From Mycobacterium sp. Root135 (lineage in GTDB: Bacteria; Actinomycetota; Actinomycetes; Mycobacteriales; Mycobacteriaceae), in assembly GCF_001426545.1 (NCBI RefSeq), contig NZ_LMEZ01000007.1, positions 254,477-318,476 of the forward strand: a stretch of DNA of 64,000 bases, given 5' to 3'. The position numbers and the translations under genes were made by a program. Below the pieces are notes generated by a model that worked only from the letters and a program-made list of their open reading frames with translations, had not been told where the DNA came from and did no database searches. Each line of letters starts with the position of its first letter. Positions within the stretch are counted from its first letter, which is position 1. Shown piece by piece: positions 32,922-40,862 of this stretch.

Positions 32922-35518
32922 CCGTGAACGGCCGAGCGCTGCAGGATGATCCGTGGCCCGGTCAATGCTTGCGCACCTATCTGCGCGACAACGGCCACTT
33001 CGAGGTCAAGAAGGGCTGCGACGGGGGCGACTGCGGGGCATGCTCGGTGCTGGTCGACGGGGCGCCGGTGCACTCGTGCGTCTACCCCGCGTTTCGGGCC
33101 GCGGGCCGCGAAGTGACGACGGTCGCCGGCCTCGGCACCCCGGAGCATCCACATCCCTTGCAGCGACAATTCGTCGACGCCGCCGGATTTCAGTGCGGAT
33201 TCTGCACCGCGGGGATGATCACCACGACGTCGACGCTGACGCCAGCACAACTGGCCGACCTGCCGCAGAACTTGAAGGGCAACCTGTGCCGCTGCACCGG
33301 TTACCGCGCGATCACCGACGCCCTGGCCGGCGCGGTCAACACCAAGAAGACCGGGGGCGCAGGCGATTCCGTCGGCGCTCCGGCGGGCCTGCGGGTGGTC
33401 ACCGGCACCGAGCAGTACACCATGGACCACGCCATCGACGGCCTCCTTCATCTGGCGGTGCTGCGCAGCCCCGTCGCGCACGCCAGGATCCTTTCGGTCG
33501 ACACTGCTGCGGCGCAACGGATTCCCGGCGTTCGGCTGGTGCTCACCCATCGGGACAGCCCCGCCGTCGCGTTCTCGACGGCGCGCCACGAGAGCAGACT
33601 GGACGACCCCGACGACTCCTTCATCCTCGACGACACGGTCCGGTTCGTCGGTCAGCGGGTCGCCGCCGTCGTTGCCGACACCCTCGCCGTCGCCGAAACA
33701 GCGTGTCGGGCAATCGTCGTCGAGTACGAGGAACTGCCCGCGGTGTTCGATCCCGAGCTGGCCACGGCGGCGGGCGCTCCACTGCTGCATGGCGGGAAGT
33801 CCGCCGAGGCCCGTATCGCCGACCCGACGCGCAACCTCGTCGCCGAGGTGCACGGCGGTGTCGGCGACGTCCAGGCCGGGGTGGCGCGGGCGGTCGAATC
33901 CGGCGGCGCGGTCGTCCGCGGACGGTGGCACACTCAGCGCGTCCAACACGTCCACCTCGAGACACACGGGTGCACCGGATGGCGAGATGGCGACGGCCGC
34001 TTGGTGATTCGCACCAGTTCGCAGGTGCCGTTCCTGGTCCGAGACGAGCTGTGCCACGTCTTCGGCTTGGATCGCGACGAGGTGCACGTGTTCACCCGCC
34101 GCCTGGGCGGCGGCTTCGGCGGCAAGCAGGAGATGCTGACCGAGGATCTGGTCGCCTTGGCAGTGCTGCGACTGGGTGAGCCGGTGCGCTACGAGTTCAG
34201 CCGGTCCGACGAGTTCACCGCCGCGCCGTGTCGTCACCCCTTCCGGGTCGACGCCACCGTCGCCGCCGGGCCGGACGGGGTGCTGACCGCGCTGTCGGTC
34301 GACGTCCTGGTCGACGCCGGCGCCTACGGCAATCACAGCGTCGGCGTGATGTTCCACGGATGCAGCGAATCGGTGTCGGTCTACCGCTGTCCCAACAAGC
34401 GGGTCGACGCACAGGCGGTGTACACCAACAACATTCCGTCGGGCGCGTTCCGCGGCTACGGGCTCGGTCAGGTCATCTTCGCCGTCGAGTCGGCGTTGGA
34501 CCAATTGGCCGAGGAGCTTGGCGTCGACCCGGTCGACCTACGGCGCCGCAACGTCGTGGTACCCGGTGACCCGTTCACCGACGCCCACGTCGCAGACGAC
34601 GACCTGACCTATGGCAGCTACGGCCTCGACCAGTGTCTCGACCTGGTGCAGCACGCCTTGGCCTCGGGTGAGGGATCGCCGGCTCCGGACGGCGAGCAGT
34701 GGCGCGTCGGCGATGGCGTGGCGGTGGCGATGATCGCGACCATCCCGCCGCGGGGGCACTTTGCCGACGCGTCGATCTCGCTGGACGCCGACGGCGACTT
34801 CACCCTCGCGGTCGGCACCGCCGAGTTCGGCAACGGGACTTCGACGGTGCACGGGCAGATCGTGGCCTCCGAGCTCGGAGTGGACGTCGGCCGGGTGCGC
34901 CTGCGCCAATCCGACACCGACGCAACGGGTTACGACACGGGAGCGTTCGGCTCGGCCGGCACGGTCGTCGCGGGACTCGCCGTCCAAGCGGCGTGCCGGG
35001 ATCTGCGCGCAGCTCTCGAGGCCAGCCCCGACGTCCGCCCGCTCACCGGCCACGGTCGGCACGACGGCACACCGCGGTCGGTGGCGTTCAACGTGCAGGG
35101 GTTCCGCGTCGCGGTCGACGTCACGACCGGCGAGGTGCGGATACTTCAGTCCGTGCACGCGGCCGACGCGGGTGTGGTGATGAATCCCGAGCAGTGCCGT
35201 GGCCAGGTGGAGGGCGGCGTCGGTCAGGGCATCGGAAGCGCGTTGTACGAGGAGATGCGCACGGGTCCCGACGGTGCCGTGACGACGGTCGATTTGCGGG
35301 GGTATCACATTCCGCAGCTCGCCGACCTGCCGGTGACGGAGGTGTACTTCGCCGACACCTACGACGAGCTCGGGCCGTTCGGGGCCAAGTCGATGAGCGA
35401 GTCGCCGTACAACCCGGTGGCTCCTGCGCTCGCCAACGCGATCGCGCGGGCATGTGGCGCGCGCCTGCATCGGCTGCCGATGACGCCCGCACGAGTGTGG
35501 CGCGCCCTCAACACCTGA
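32915..35518 (+). CDS. xanthine dehydrogenase-like protein, 2Fe-2S and molybdopterin domains fused
   Basis: This 867-residue protein joins an N-terminal 2Fe-2S ferredoxin (C35, C40, C43, C55) and a second 2Fe-2S helical domain (C94, C97, C125, C127) to the molybdenum-binding large subunit. The latter has LGGGFGGKQEM, SGAFRGYGLGQ and the C-terminal GAKSMSESPYNPVAPAL with the candidate active-site Glu. In the usual three-subunit enzymes the small and large subunits are separate. It likely oxidises hypoxanthine or xanthine to urate, by context of the urate genes. GTG 32915 overlaps the FAD-subunit stop. The XdhC maturation gene is not in the window. Confidence 0.9.
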   Translation: MLTVNGRALQDDPWPGQCLRTYLRDNGHFEVKKGCDGGDCGACSVLVDGAPVHSCVYPAFRAAGREVTTVAGLGTPEHPHPLQRQFVDAAGFQCGFCTAGMITTTSTLTPAQLADLPQNLKGNLCRCTGYRAITDALAGAVNTKKTGGAGDSVGAPAGLRVVTGTEQYTMDHAIDGLLHLAVLRSPVAHARILSVDTAAAQRIPGVRLVLTHRDSPAVAFSTARHESRLDDPDDSFILDDTVRFVGQRVAAVVADTLAVAETACRAIVVEYEELPAVFDPELATAAGAPLLHGGKSAEARIADPTRNLVAEVHGGVGDVQAGVARAVESGGAVVRGRWHTQRVQHVHLETHGCTGWRDGDGRLVIRTSSQVPFLVRDELCHVFGLDRDEVHVFTRRLGGGFGGKQEMLTEDLVALAVLRLGEPVRYEFSRSDEFTAAPCRHPFRVDATVAAGPDGVLTALSVDVLVDAGAYGNHSVGVMFHGCSESVSVYRCPNKRVDAQAVYTNNIPSGAFRGYGLGQVIFAVESALDQLAEELGVDPVDLRRRNVVVPGDPFTDAHVADDDLTYGSYGLDQCLDLVQHALASGEGSPAPDGEQWRVGDGVAVAMIATIPPRGHFADASISLDADGDFTLAVGTAEFGNGTSTVHGQIVASELGVDVGRVRLRQSDTDATGYDTGAFGSAGTVVAGLAVQAACRDLRAALEASPDVRPLTGHGRHDGTPRSVAFNVQGFRVAVDVTTGEVRILQSVHAADAGVVMNPEQCRGQVEGGVGQGIGSALYEEMRTGPDGAVTTVDLRGYHIPQLADLPVTEVYFADTYDELGPFGAKSMSESPYNPVAPALANAIARACGARLHRLPMTPARVWRALNT

Positions 35519-35528
35519 CCCCCTTCCC

Positions 35529-35590
35529 CGCGAGCGTGCGTGTCTGAGGGCGACACGCCGGTCACATTCGGGAGTTCGCGCACGCTCGCG
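35529..35590. repeat. 62-bp REP-like palindrome after the molybdenum hydroxylase gene
   Basis: Perfect 12-bp arms CGCGAGCGTGCG and CGCACGCTCGCG (35529-35540, 35579-35590) enclose an inner TGTC/GACA stem (35541-35544, 35552-35555). It begins 10 bp after the stop of the large subunit. It is the third large intergenic palindrome in 12 kb, with arm sequence different from the other two. Confidence 0.65.
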
Positions 35591-35629
35591 CCGTCGGATT
35601 GTCGGTCGGGCGGCATAGCATTCCCACCC

Positions 35630-36178
35630 GTGTGGAAGGTCTACGCCGTGGTGGCGCTCGCAGCGGGCATTGCCGCGCACGCAGCGGGACTAGATCTACG
35701 GTGGAGCCTCGTCGCCGCCGTGCTGGCGCCCGCGCTGCCCGCGTTCCTGGTAGGCGTGCTGCGGGGCGCCCGCACCCCGGCCGCCCGGGAAGACCCCGCC
35801 GTCGCCAAGCAATCCATGACCGGCACCGAATTCGAGGATCACGTCGCCCGCATCGCCCGGTCCAGTGGCGCGTCGGTCATCATGACGGCCGTGACGGGAG
35901 ACTACGGCGTCGACCTCGTCGTCGGCCGACGCCCGAATCGTCTTGCCATTCAATGCAAACGGCAGTCCCGGCCGGTCGGCTCCGGCGCCGTGCAGGAGGT
36001 GGTGGCCGGTGCCGTGATGCACGACTGCGCGCACACCATGGTCGTCACCAATCACGACTTCACCCCGGCCGCCCGGCGCCTCGCCGAGCGGCACGGCTGC
36101 GTCCTGGTTGGCGGCGCAGAGTTGACCCGGCTCGGGTCGACGATCCGCCGGCTGGTGAACCCGGAACCGGCCCGATAG
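35630..36178 (+). CDS. membrane-linked Mrr-type endonuclease domain protein
   Basis: This 182-residue protein has two hydrophobic N-terminal helices (about 4-45) and then a restriction-endonuclease-like domain: TGTEFEDHVARIARSSG, TGDYGVDLVVGRR and LAIQCKRQ. The D...Q-x-K of the PD-(D/E)xK/Mrr fold is visible. Similar small TM-Mrr proteins occur widely in bacteria with unknown role, perhaps DNA quality control at the membrane. The frame is open to 35540, but that part lies in the palindrome, so GTG 35630 is preferred. It is convergent with lat (12 bp). Confidence 0.75.
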   Translation: MWKVYAVVALAAGIAAHAAGLDLRWSLVAAVLAPALPAFLVGVLRGARTPAAREDPAVAKQSMTGTEFEDHVARIARSSGASVIMTAVTGDYGVDLVVGRRPNRLAIQCKRQSRPVGSGAVQEVVAGAVMHDCAHTMVVTNHDFTPAARRLAERHGCVLVGGAELTRLGSTIRRLVNPEPAR

Positions 36179-36190
36179 CCGTCGCGGCGG

Positions 36191-37531
36191 TTAGAGCTCG
36201 GCCAGCACCGCGCGCACTGCGTCGACCGCGGCGTCGAGCTCGACCTTGGAGACGGTCAGTGCGGGCCGGAAGCGAACGCTGTCGGGTCCACTGGCAAGCA
36301 TGATCACGTGGCGGTCCCACAGCTTGGCGATCAGCGTGTCGCGCTGTGCTGCCGTCGCCATGCTGAACGCGCACATCAGGCCTCGGCCGCGCGGGTCGAC
36401 GACCAGCCCGGGGAACTCGACGGCCAGATCCTCGAGCCGACCCAGCAGGTACCGGCCGAGTTCCGCGGCACGGGGCATCAGGCCTTCGCCCTCGATGGTC
36501 TCGAGGATGCGCCGCGACCTGACCATGTCGGTCAGGTTGCCGCCCCAGGTTGAGTTGATCCGCGAGCTGACGGCGAACACGTTGTCGGCGACGTCGTCGA
36601 CCCGCCGGCCGGCCATCACGCCGCACACCTGCGTCTTCTTGCCAAACGCGACGACGTCGGGCATGACGCCCAATTGCTGGTAGGCCCAAGCGGTTCCGGT
36701 CATCCCGCAGCCCGTCTGCACCTCGTCGAAGATCAGCAGCGCGTCGAACTCGTCGCACAGGTCACGCATCGCGGCGAAGAACTCGGCGCGGATGTGACGG
36801 TCGCCGCCCTCCCCCTGGATCGGCTCGGCGATGAAGCACGCGACGTCGTGCGGGTTGGCTTCGAAGGCTGCGCGGGCCTGACGCAGGGACTCGGCCTCGA
36901 GCTCGTCGACGTTCGCACCGGGCCGCAGGTACGGCGCGTCGATGCGGGGCCAGTCGAACTTCGGGAACCGCGCGACCTTGTTGGGATCGGTGTTGGTCAA
37001 CGACAGCGTGTAGCCGCTGCGGCCGTGGAACGCGCCTTGCAGGTGGAGCACCTTCATGCCGAGCTCCGGGTCGACGCCCTTGCTCTCGTTCAGTCGGCTC
37101 TTCCAGTCGAAGGCGACCTTGAGCGCGTTCTCGACGGCGAGTGCGCCGCCGTCGACGAAGAACAGATGCGGCAGGGCGGGATCGCCGAGTACGCGGGCGA
37201 ACGTCTTGACGAATCGGGCCATCGGGACGGTGTAGACGTCGGAGTTGCTCGGCTTGTTCACCGCTGCCGCGGCGAGTTCGGCGCGGAACGCCTGGTCGTC
37301 GGCCAGCGACGGGTGGTTCATGCCGAGGGCCGAGGAGGCGAAGAACGTGAACATGTCCAGGAACGTCTCACCGGTGCGGGCGTCGACCAGGTGCGAGCCG
37401 GCCGATCGCTCGACGTCGAGGACGAAGTCGAGCCCGTCGGCCAGGATGCTGCGACTCAGCACCTCGCGGACGTCGTCGGGTGCCACGGAGGGGCCGGGGG
37501 TGCGGACGCGGGAAGGCAGGACAGCGGTCAT
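36191..37531 (-). CDS. lat: L-lysine epsilon-aminotransferase
   Basis: This 446-residue PLP enzyme moves the epsilon-amino group of lysine to 2-oxoglutarate, yielding 2-aminoadipate semialdehyde. Class III features are FASSALGMNHP, GRSGYTLSLTN (substrate binding), FDEVQTGCGMTG with the PLP Asp-Glu, AFGKKTQVCG with the Schiff-base Lys and RINSTWGGNL. It matches mycobacterial Lat (Rv3290c). It lies 52 bp downstream of lrpA on the same strand and its product feeds pcd at 39302. Confidence 0.95.
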   Translation of the reverse strand: MTAVLPSRVRTPGPSVAPDDVREVLSRSILADGLDFVLDVERSAGSHLVDARTGETFLDMFTFFASSALGMNHPSLADDQAFRAELAAAAVNKPSNSDVYTVPMARFVKTFARVLGDPALPHLFFVDGGALAVENALKVAFDWKSRLNESKGVDPELGMKVLHLQGAFHGRSGYTLSLTNTDPNKVARFPKFDWPRIDAPYLRPGANVDELEAESLRQARAAFEANPHDVACFIAEPIQGEGGDRHIRAEFFAAMRDLCDEFDALLIFDEVQTGCGMTGTAWAYQQLGVMPDVVAFGKKTQVCGVMAGRRVDDVADNVFAVSSRINSTWGGNLTDMVRSRRILETIEGEGLMPRAAELGRYLLGRLEDLAVEFPGLVVDPRGRGLMCAFSMATAAQRDTLIAKLWDRHVIMLASGPDSVRFRPALTVSKVELDAAVDAVRAVLAEL

Positions 37532-37583
37532 ACCGGCATCCTAACGGAACTTTTACGGCCTGCGCGACAATAGGCAGGATTTT

Positions 37584-38045
37584 CTACGGTAGGACGTCGC
37601 GGTCCTCGTAAAAAGTCTGTAAGATGATGGTGCTCCGGGTGCGGACATTGGCCGCTGTCCGGATCTGTTGCAGCAAGTCTTCGAGCGCTCGCGCCGACCG
37701 GACACGCACCAGGAGGACGTAGCTTTCGTCCCCGGCCACCGAGTGGCACGACTCGATGGCCTCGATGTGTTCGAGCCGCGCGGGCGCGTCATCGGGTTGA
37801 GAGGGATCGATTGGGGTGATGGACACGAACGCCGAGAGCATGTTTCCGACGGCCTCGGGGTCGATCCGGGCGTGGTACCCCGTGACCACCCCGCGCGTCT
37901 CCAACCGTCGGACGCGGGACTGCACCGCGGACACCGACAGACCCGCACTCACCGCCAGGTGCGCCAGCGTGGCCCGGCCGTCGGCCACCAACTCACGAAC
38001 CAGCGTCCTGTCGATGTCGTCGAGCTCGTCGGAAACGTCGGCCAT
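37584..38045 (-). CDS. lrpA: Lrp/AsnC family regulator LrpA
   Basis: This 153-residue regulator has an N-terminal helix-turn-helix (DDIDRTLVRELVADGRATLAHLAVSAGLSVSAVQSRVRRLETRGVV) and a RAM ligand-binding domain. M. tuberculosis LrpA (Rv3291c) responds to amino acids such as lysine and is linked to persistence. Its start lies only 30 bp from the divergent hglS start, so one operator can control both lat and the hglS-pcd unit. Confidence 0.94.
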   Translation of the reverse strand: MADVSDELDDIDRTLVRELVADGRATLAHLAVSAGLSVSAVQSRVRRLETRGVVTGYHARIDPEAVGNMLSAFVSITPIDPSQPDDAPARLEHIEAIESCHSVAGDESYVLLVRVRSARALEDLLQQIRTAANVRTRSTIILQTFYEDRDVLP

Positions 38046-38075
38046 GGCCGGAGACTATCGCAGGGTGTCACTGAG

Positions 38076-39305
38076 ATGAGCGTCATGACTGCCGAGCTCA
38101 GGAGTCGCTTCGCCGCCGCTCTCTCACGGATGTACGGCGCCGAGGTGCCCGCGTACACGACGTTGGTCGACGTCAGCACCGAGGTCAACCGCGATCACCG
38201 CCGCGACGACGGTCTGGGTTCGCTCGCGCGCGTCACCGCCGAACGCCACGGCGCGATCCGGGTCGGCAGCCCCCGCGAACTCGCCGACGTCGCCGACTTG
38301 TTCGCCGCCTTCGGGATGTACCCGGTGGGCTTCTACGACCTGCGCGAGGCAGCCTCCCCCGTCCCCGTCGTGTCGACGGCGTTTCGGCCGGTCGACGCCG
38401 ACGAACTGGCGCACAACCCGTTTCGCGTGTTCACCTCGATGCTCGCCACCGCCGACACCAGGTTCTTCGACCCCGAACTGCGGGCGCGCGTCGACCGATT
38501 CCTTGGTGCGCGTGAGCTGTTCGACCCCGAGCTGATCGCCGTGGCAAGGACGATCGCGGCCGACGGAGGGTGCGGATCCGAGAAGGCCGACGAGTTCGTC
38601 ACCCGCGCGGTGTCGGCGTTCGCCCTGTCGCGCGACCCGATCGACGCCGGTTGGTACGACGAACTGTCGCGGGTGTCGGCCGTGGCCGCCGACATCGCCG
38701 GCGTGCGGACCACCCACGTCAACCATCTGACGCCGCGGGTGCTCGACATCGACGAGCTGTACCGCCGGATGGTCGCCAGGGGCGTCGCGATGACCCGCAC
38801 CATCCAGGGGCCGCCGCGGACCGACGGGCCGGCCGTGCTGTTGCGGCAGACGTCCTTTCGCGCGCTGGCCGAGCCGCGCCGGTTCCGCGACGCGCAGGGC
38901 GTCGTGACCGAGGGGAGCCTGAGGGTGCGCTTCGGCGAGGTCGAGGCCAGGGGCGTGGCGCTGACCCGCTCCGGCCGCGACCGCTACGACGCCGCGATGC
39001 ACGCGCAGGACCCGTCGTCGACGTGGGCCGACCACTTCCCGTCCAGCCACGCCGAACTGGCCGCCGAGGGGCTGGCCTACTACCGTGGCGGCGACCCGGC
39101 CAAACCCGTTGTCTACGAAGACTTCCTGCCCATCTCGGCGGCGGGCATCTTCCGGTCCAACCTCGACGCCGAGCCGACCGCCGCTCGCTCCGGCACGTCG
39201 GATGCCGAGAACGACTTCACCTATGACGCAGCGTGGCTGGCCGGTGCCATCGGCCAGCACGTCCACGACCCGTACGACCTCTACGAGAAAGCAGCAGCAC
39301 AGTGA
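38076..39305 (+). CDS. hglS: 2-oxoadipate dioxygenase/decarboxylase (HglS, DUF1338)
   Basis: This 409-residue protein belongs to DUF1338, shown in Pseudomonas to convert 2-oxoadipate to D-2-hydroxyglutarate with Fe(II). Visible features are the N-terminal FAAALSRMYGAEVPAYTTLVDV, THVNHLTPRVLDID with metal-ligand His residues, and VYEDFLPISAAGIFRSNL. In the context of lat and pcd it should act one step below 2-aminoadipate. ATG 38076 or ATG 38085 may be used; neither has a strong site. Its stop overlaps the pcd GTG. Confidence 0.85.
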   Translation: MSVMTAELRSRFAAALSRMYGAEVPAYTTLVDVSTEVNRDHRRDDGLGSLARVTAERHGAIRVGSPRELADVADLFAAFGMYPVGFYDLREAASPVPVVSTAFRPVDADELAHNPFRVFTSMLATADTRFFDPELRARVDRFLGARELFDPELIAVARTIAADGGCGSEKADEFVTRAVSAFALSRDPIDAGWYDELSRVSAVAADIAGVRTTHVNHLTPRVLDIDELYRRMVARGVAMTRTIQGPPRTDGPAVLLRQTSFRALAEPRRFRDAQGVVTEGSLRVRFGEVEARGVALTRSGRDRYDAAMHAQDPSSTWADHFPSSHAELAAEGLAYYRGGDPAKPVVYEDFLPISAAGIFRSNLDAEPTAARSGTSDAENDFTYDAAWLAGAIGQHVHDPYDLYEKAAAQ

Positions 39306-40846
39306 CTACCAGCTCGACCACCACCGCACTCCCCACCGCCGACGAGCTCCGCGACCGGGCTCGCGCCGCACTGAAGGCCGTCGGCTCCGCCGTCGAACTC
39401 GGCGAGCCGGGTGGTGCCGGCCTGCAGGCCAGCACCCCGGTCACGGGTGACGTGCTCTTCACCGTCACCGAGACCACCTCCGACGAGACCGACGCGGCCA
39501 TCGCCGACGCGGCGGCGGCGTTCGCGGCGTGGCGGGTCACGCCCGCACCCGTGCGTGGCGCCCTGGTGGCGCGGCTCGGTGAACTGCTCGTCGAACACAA
39601 GGCGGACGTGGGCACGCTGGTGACCATCGAGGCGGGCAAGATCACCTCGGAGGCCCTCGGCGAGGTGCAGGAGATGATCGACATCTGCCAGTTCGCCGTT
39701 GGCCTTTCGCGGCAGCTGTACGGGCGCACCATCGCCTCGGAGCGCCCGGGCCACCGGTTGATGGAGACCTGGCACCCGCTGGGCGTCGTCGGCGTCATTA
39801 CCGCCTTCAACTTCCCCGTCGCGGTCTGGGCGTGGAACACCGCGGTGGCCCTGGTGTGTGGCAACACCGTGGTGTGGAAGCCGTCGGAGCTGACTCCGTT
39901 GACGGCCATCGCCTGCCAGGCGCTGATCGAGCGGGCCGCGGCCGACGTGGGCGCGCCGGCGAACGTGGCGCGACTGATTCAGGGCGGCAGGGAGATCGGC
40001 GAGCAGATGGTCGACGACTCCCGGGTCGCGTTGGTCAGCGCGACCGGTTCTGTGCGGATGGGTCAGCAGGTCGGCCCGCGGGTGGCACAGCGGTTCGGCA
40101 AGTCGCTGCTGGAACTCGGCGGCAACAACGCAGCCATCGTCACCCCGTCGGCGGATCTCGACCTGGCCGTCCGCGGCATCGTGTTCTCCGCGGCGGGCAC
40201 CGCGGGACAGCGGTGCACGACGTTGCGCCGGGTGATCGCCCACACCTCGGTCGTCGACGCCCTGGTCGAACGCATCACCGCGGCGTACCGCAGCCTCCCC
40301 ATCGGAGACCCCTCCTCCGACGGGACCCTCGTCGGGCCGCTGATCCACGAGCGCTCCTACCGCGACATGGTTGGCGCACTAGAGAAGGCGGCGGCCGACG
40401 GCGGCGAGATCGTCGGCGGTGACCGACGCGACCTCGGTGAGGGGTCGTTCTACGTCGAGCCCGCCGTCGTGCGGATGCCAGAGCAGACCGCCGTCGTGCA
40501 CGACGAGACGTTCGCACCCATCCTCTACGTCCTGACCTACGACACCCTCGACGAGGCCATCGCGCTCAACAACGCAGTGCCGCAGGGTCTTTCGTCGGCA
40601 ATCTTCACCACCGACGTGCGCGAGGCCGAGCGCTTCATGGCCGCCGACGGGTCCGACTGCGGCATCGCCAACGTCAACATCGGCACCTCGGGCGCCGAGA
40701 TCGGCGGCGCGTTCGGCGGTGAGAAGCAGACCGGCGGTGGCCGTGAGTCGGGGTCTGACTCCTGGAAGGCCTACATGCGTCGGGCCACCAACACCGTCAA
40801 CTACAGCTCCGAGCTGCCGCTGGCCCAGGGAGTGCATTTCGGCTAG
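39302..40846 (+). CDS. pcd: L-2-aminoadipate semialdehyde/piperideine-6-carboxylate dehydrogenase
   Basis: This 514-residue aldehyde dehydrogenase (ALDH7-like) oxidises the Lat product to 2-aminoadipate. Family motifs are ITAFNFPVAVWAWNTAVALVCGN, SATGSVRMGQQV (NAD loop), LLELGGNNAAIV with the general base Glu, TAGQRCTTLRR with the catalytic Cys and HDETFAPILYV. The C-terminal FGGEKQTGGGRESGSDSWKAYMRR is diagnostic of the aminoadipate semialdehyde group. GTG 39302 overlaps the hglS stop. It matches M. tuberculosis Rv3293. Confidence 0.93.
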   Translation: MTTSSTTTALPTADELRDRARAALKAVGSAVELGEPGGAGLQASTPVTGDVLFTVTETTSDETDAAIADAAAAFAAWRVTPAPVRGALVARLGELLVEHKADVGTLVTIEAGKITSEALGEVQEMIDICQFAVGLSRQLYGRTIASERPGHRLMETWHPLGVVGVITAFNFPVAVWAWNTAVALVCGNTVVWKPSELTPLTAIACQALIERAAADVGAPANVARLIQGGREIGEQMVDDSRVALVSATGSVRMGQQVGPRVAQRFGKSLLELGGNNAAIVTPSADLDLAVRGIVFSAAGTAGQRCTTLRRVIAHTSVVDALVERITAAYRSLPIGDPSSDGTLVGPLIHERSYRDMVGALEKAAADGGEIVGGDRRDLGEGSFYVEPAVVRMPEQTAVVHDETFAPILYVLTYDTLDEAIALNNAVPQGLSSAIFTTDVREAERFMAADGSDCGIANVNIGTSGAEIGGAFGGEKQTGGGRESGSDSWKAYMRRATNTVNYSSELPLAQGVHFG

Positions 40847-40862
40847 CGGTTATCATCGCGGC

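Noticed and set aside
32756..34504. 582-codon minus-strand frame opposite the molybdenum hydroxylase
   Set aside because: The plus-strand gene has complete cofactor motifs; the minus frame has low-complexity Asp/Arg/Gly composition.
40847..40862. CIRCE or heat-shock operator before htpG
   Set aside because: Only 16 bp separate pcd and htpG and no inverted repeat is present.
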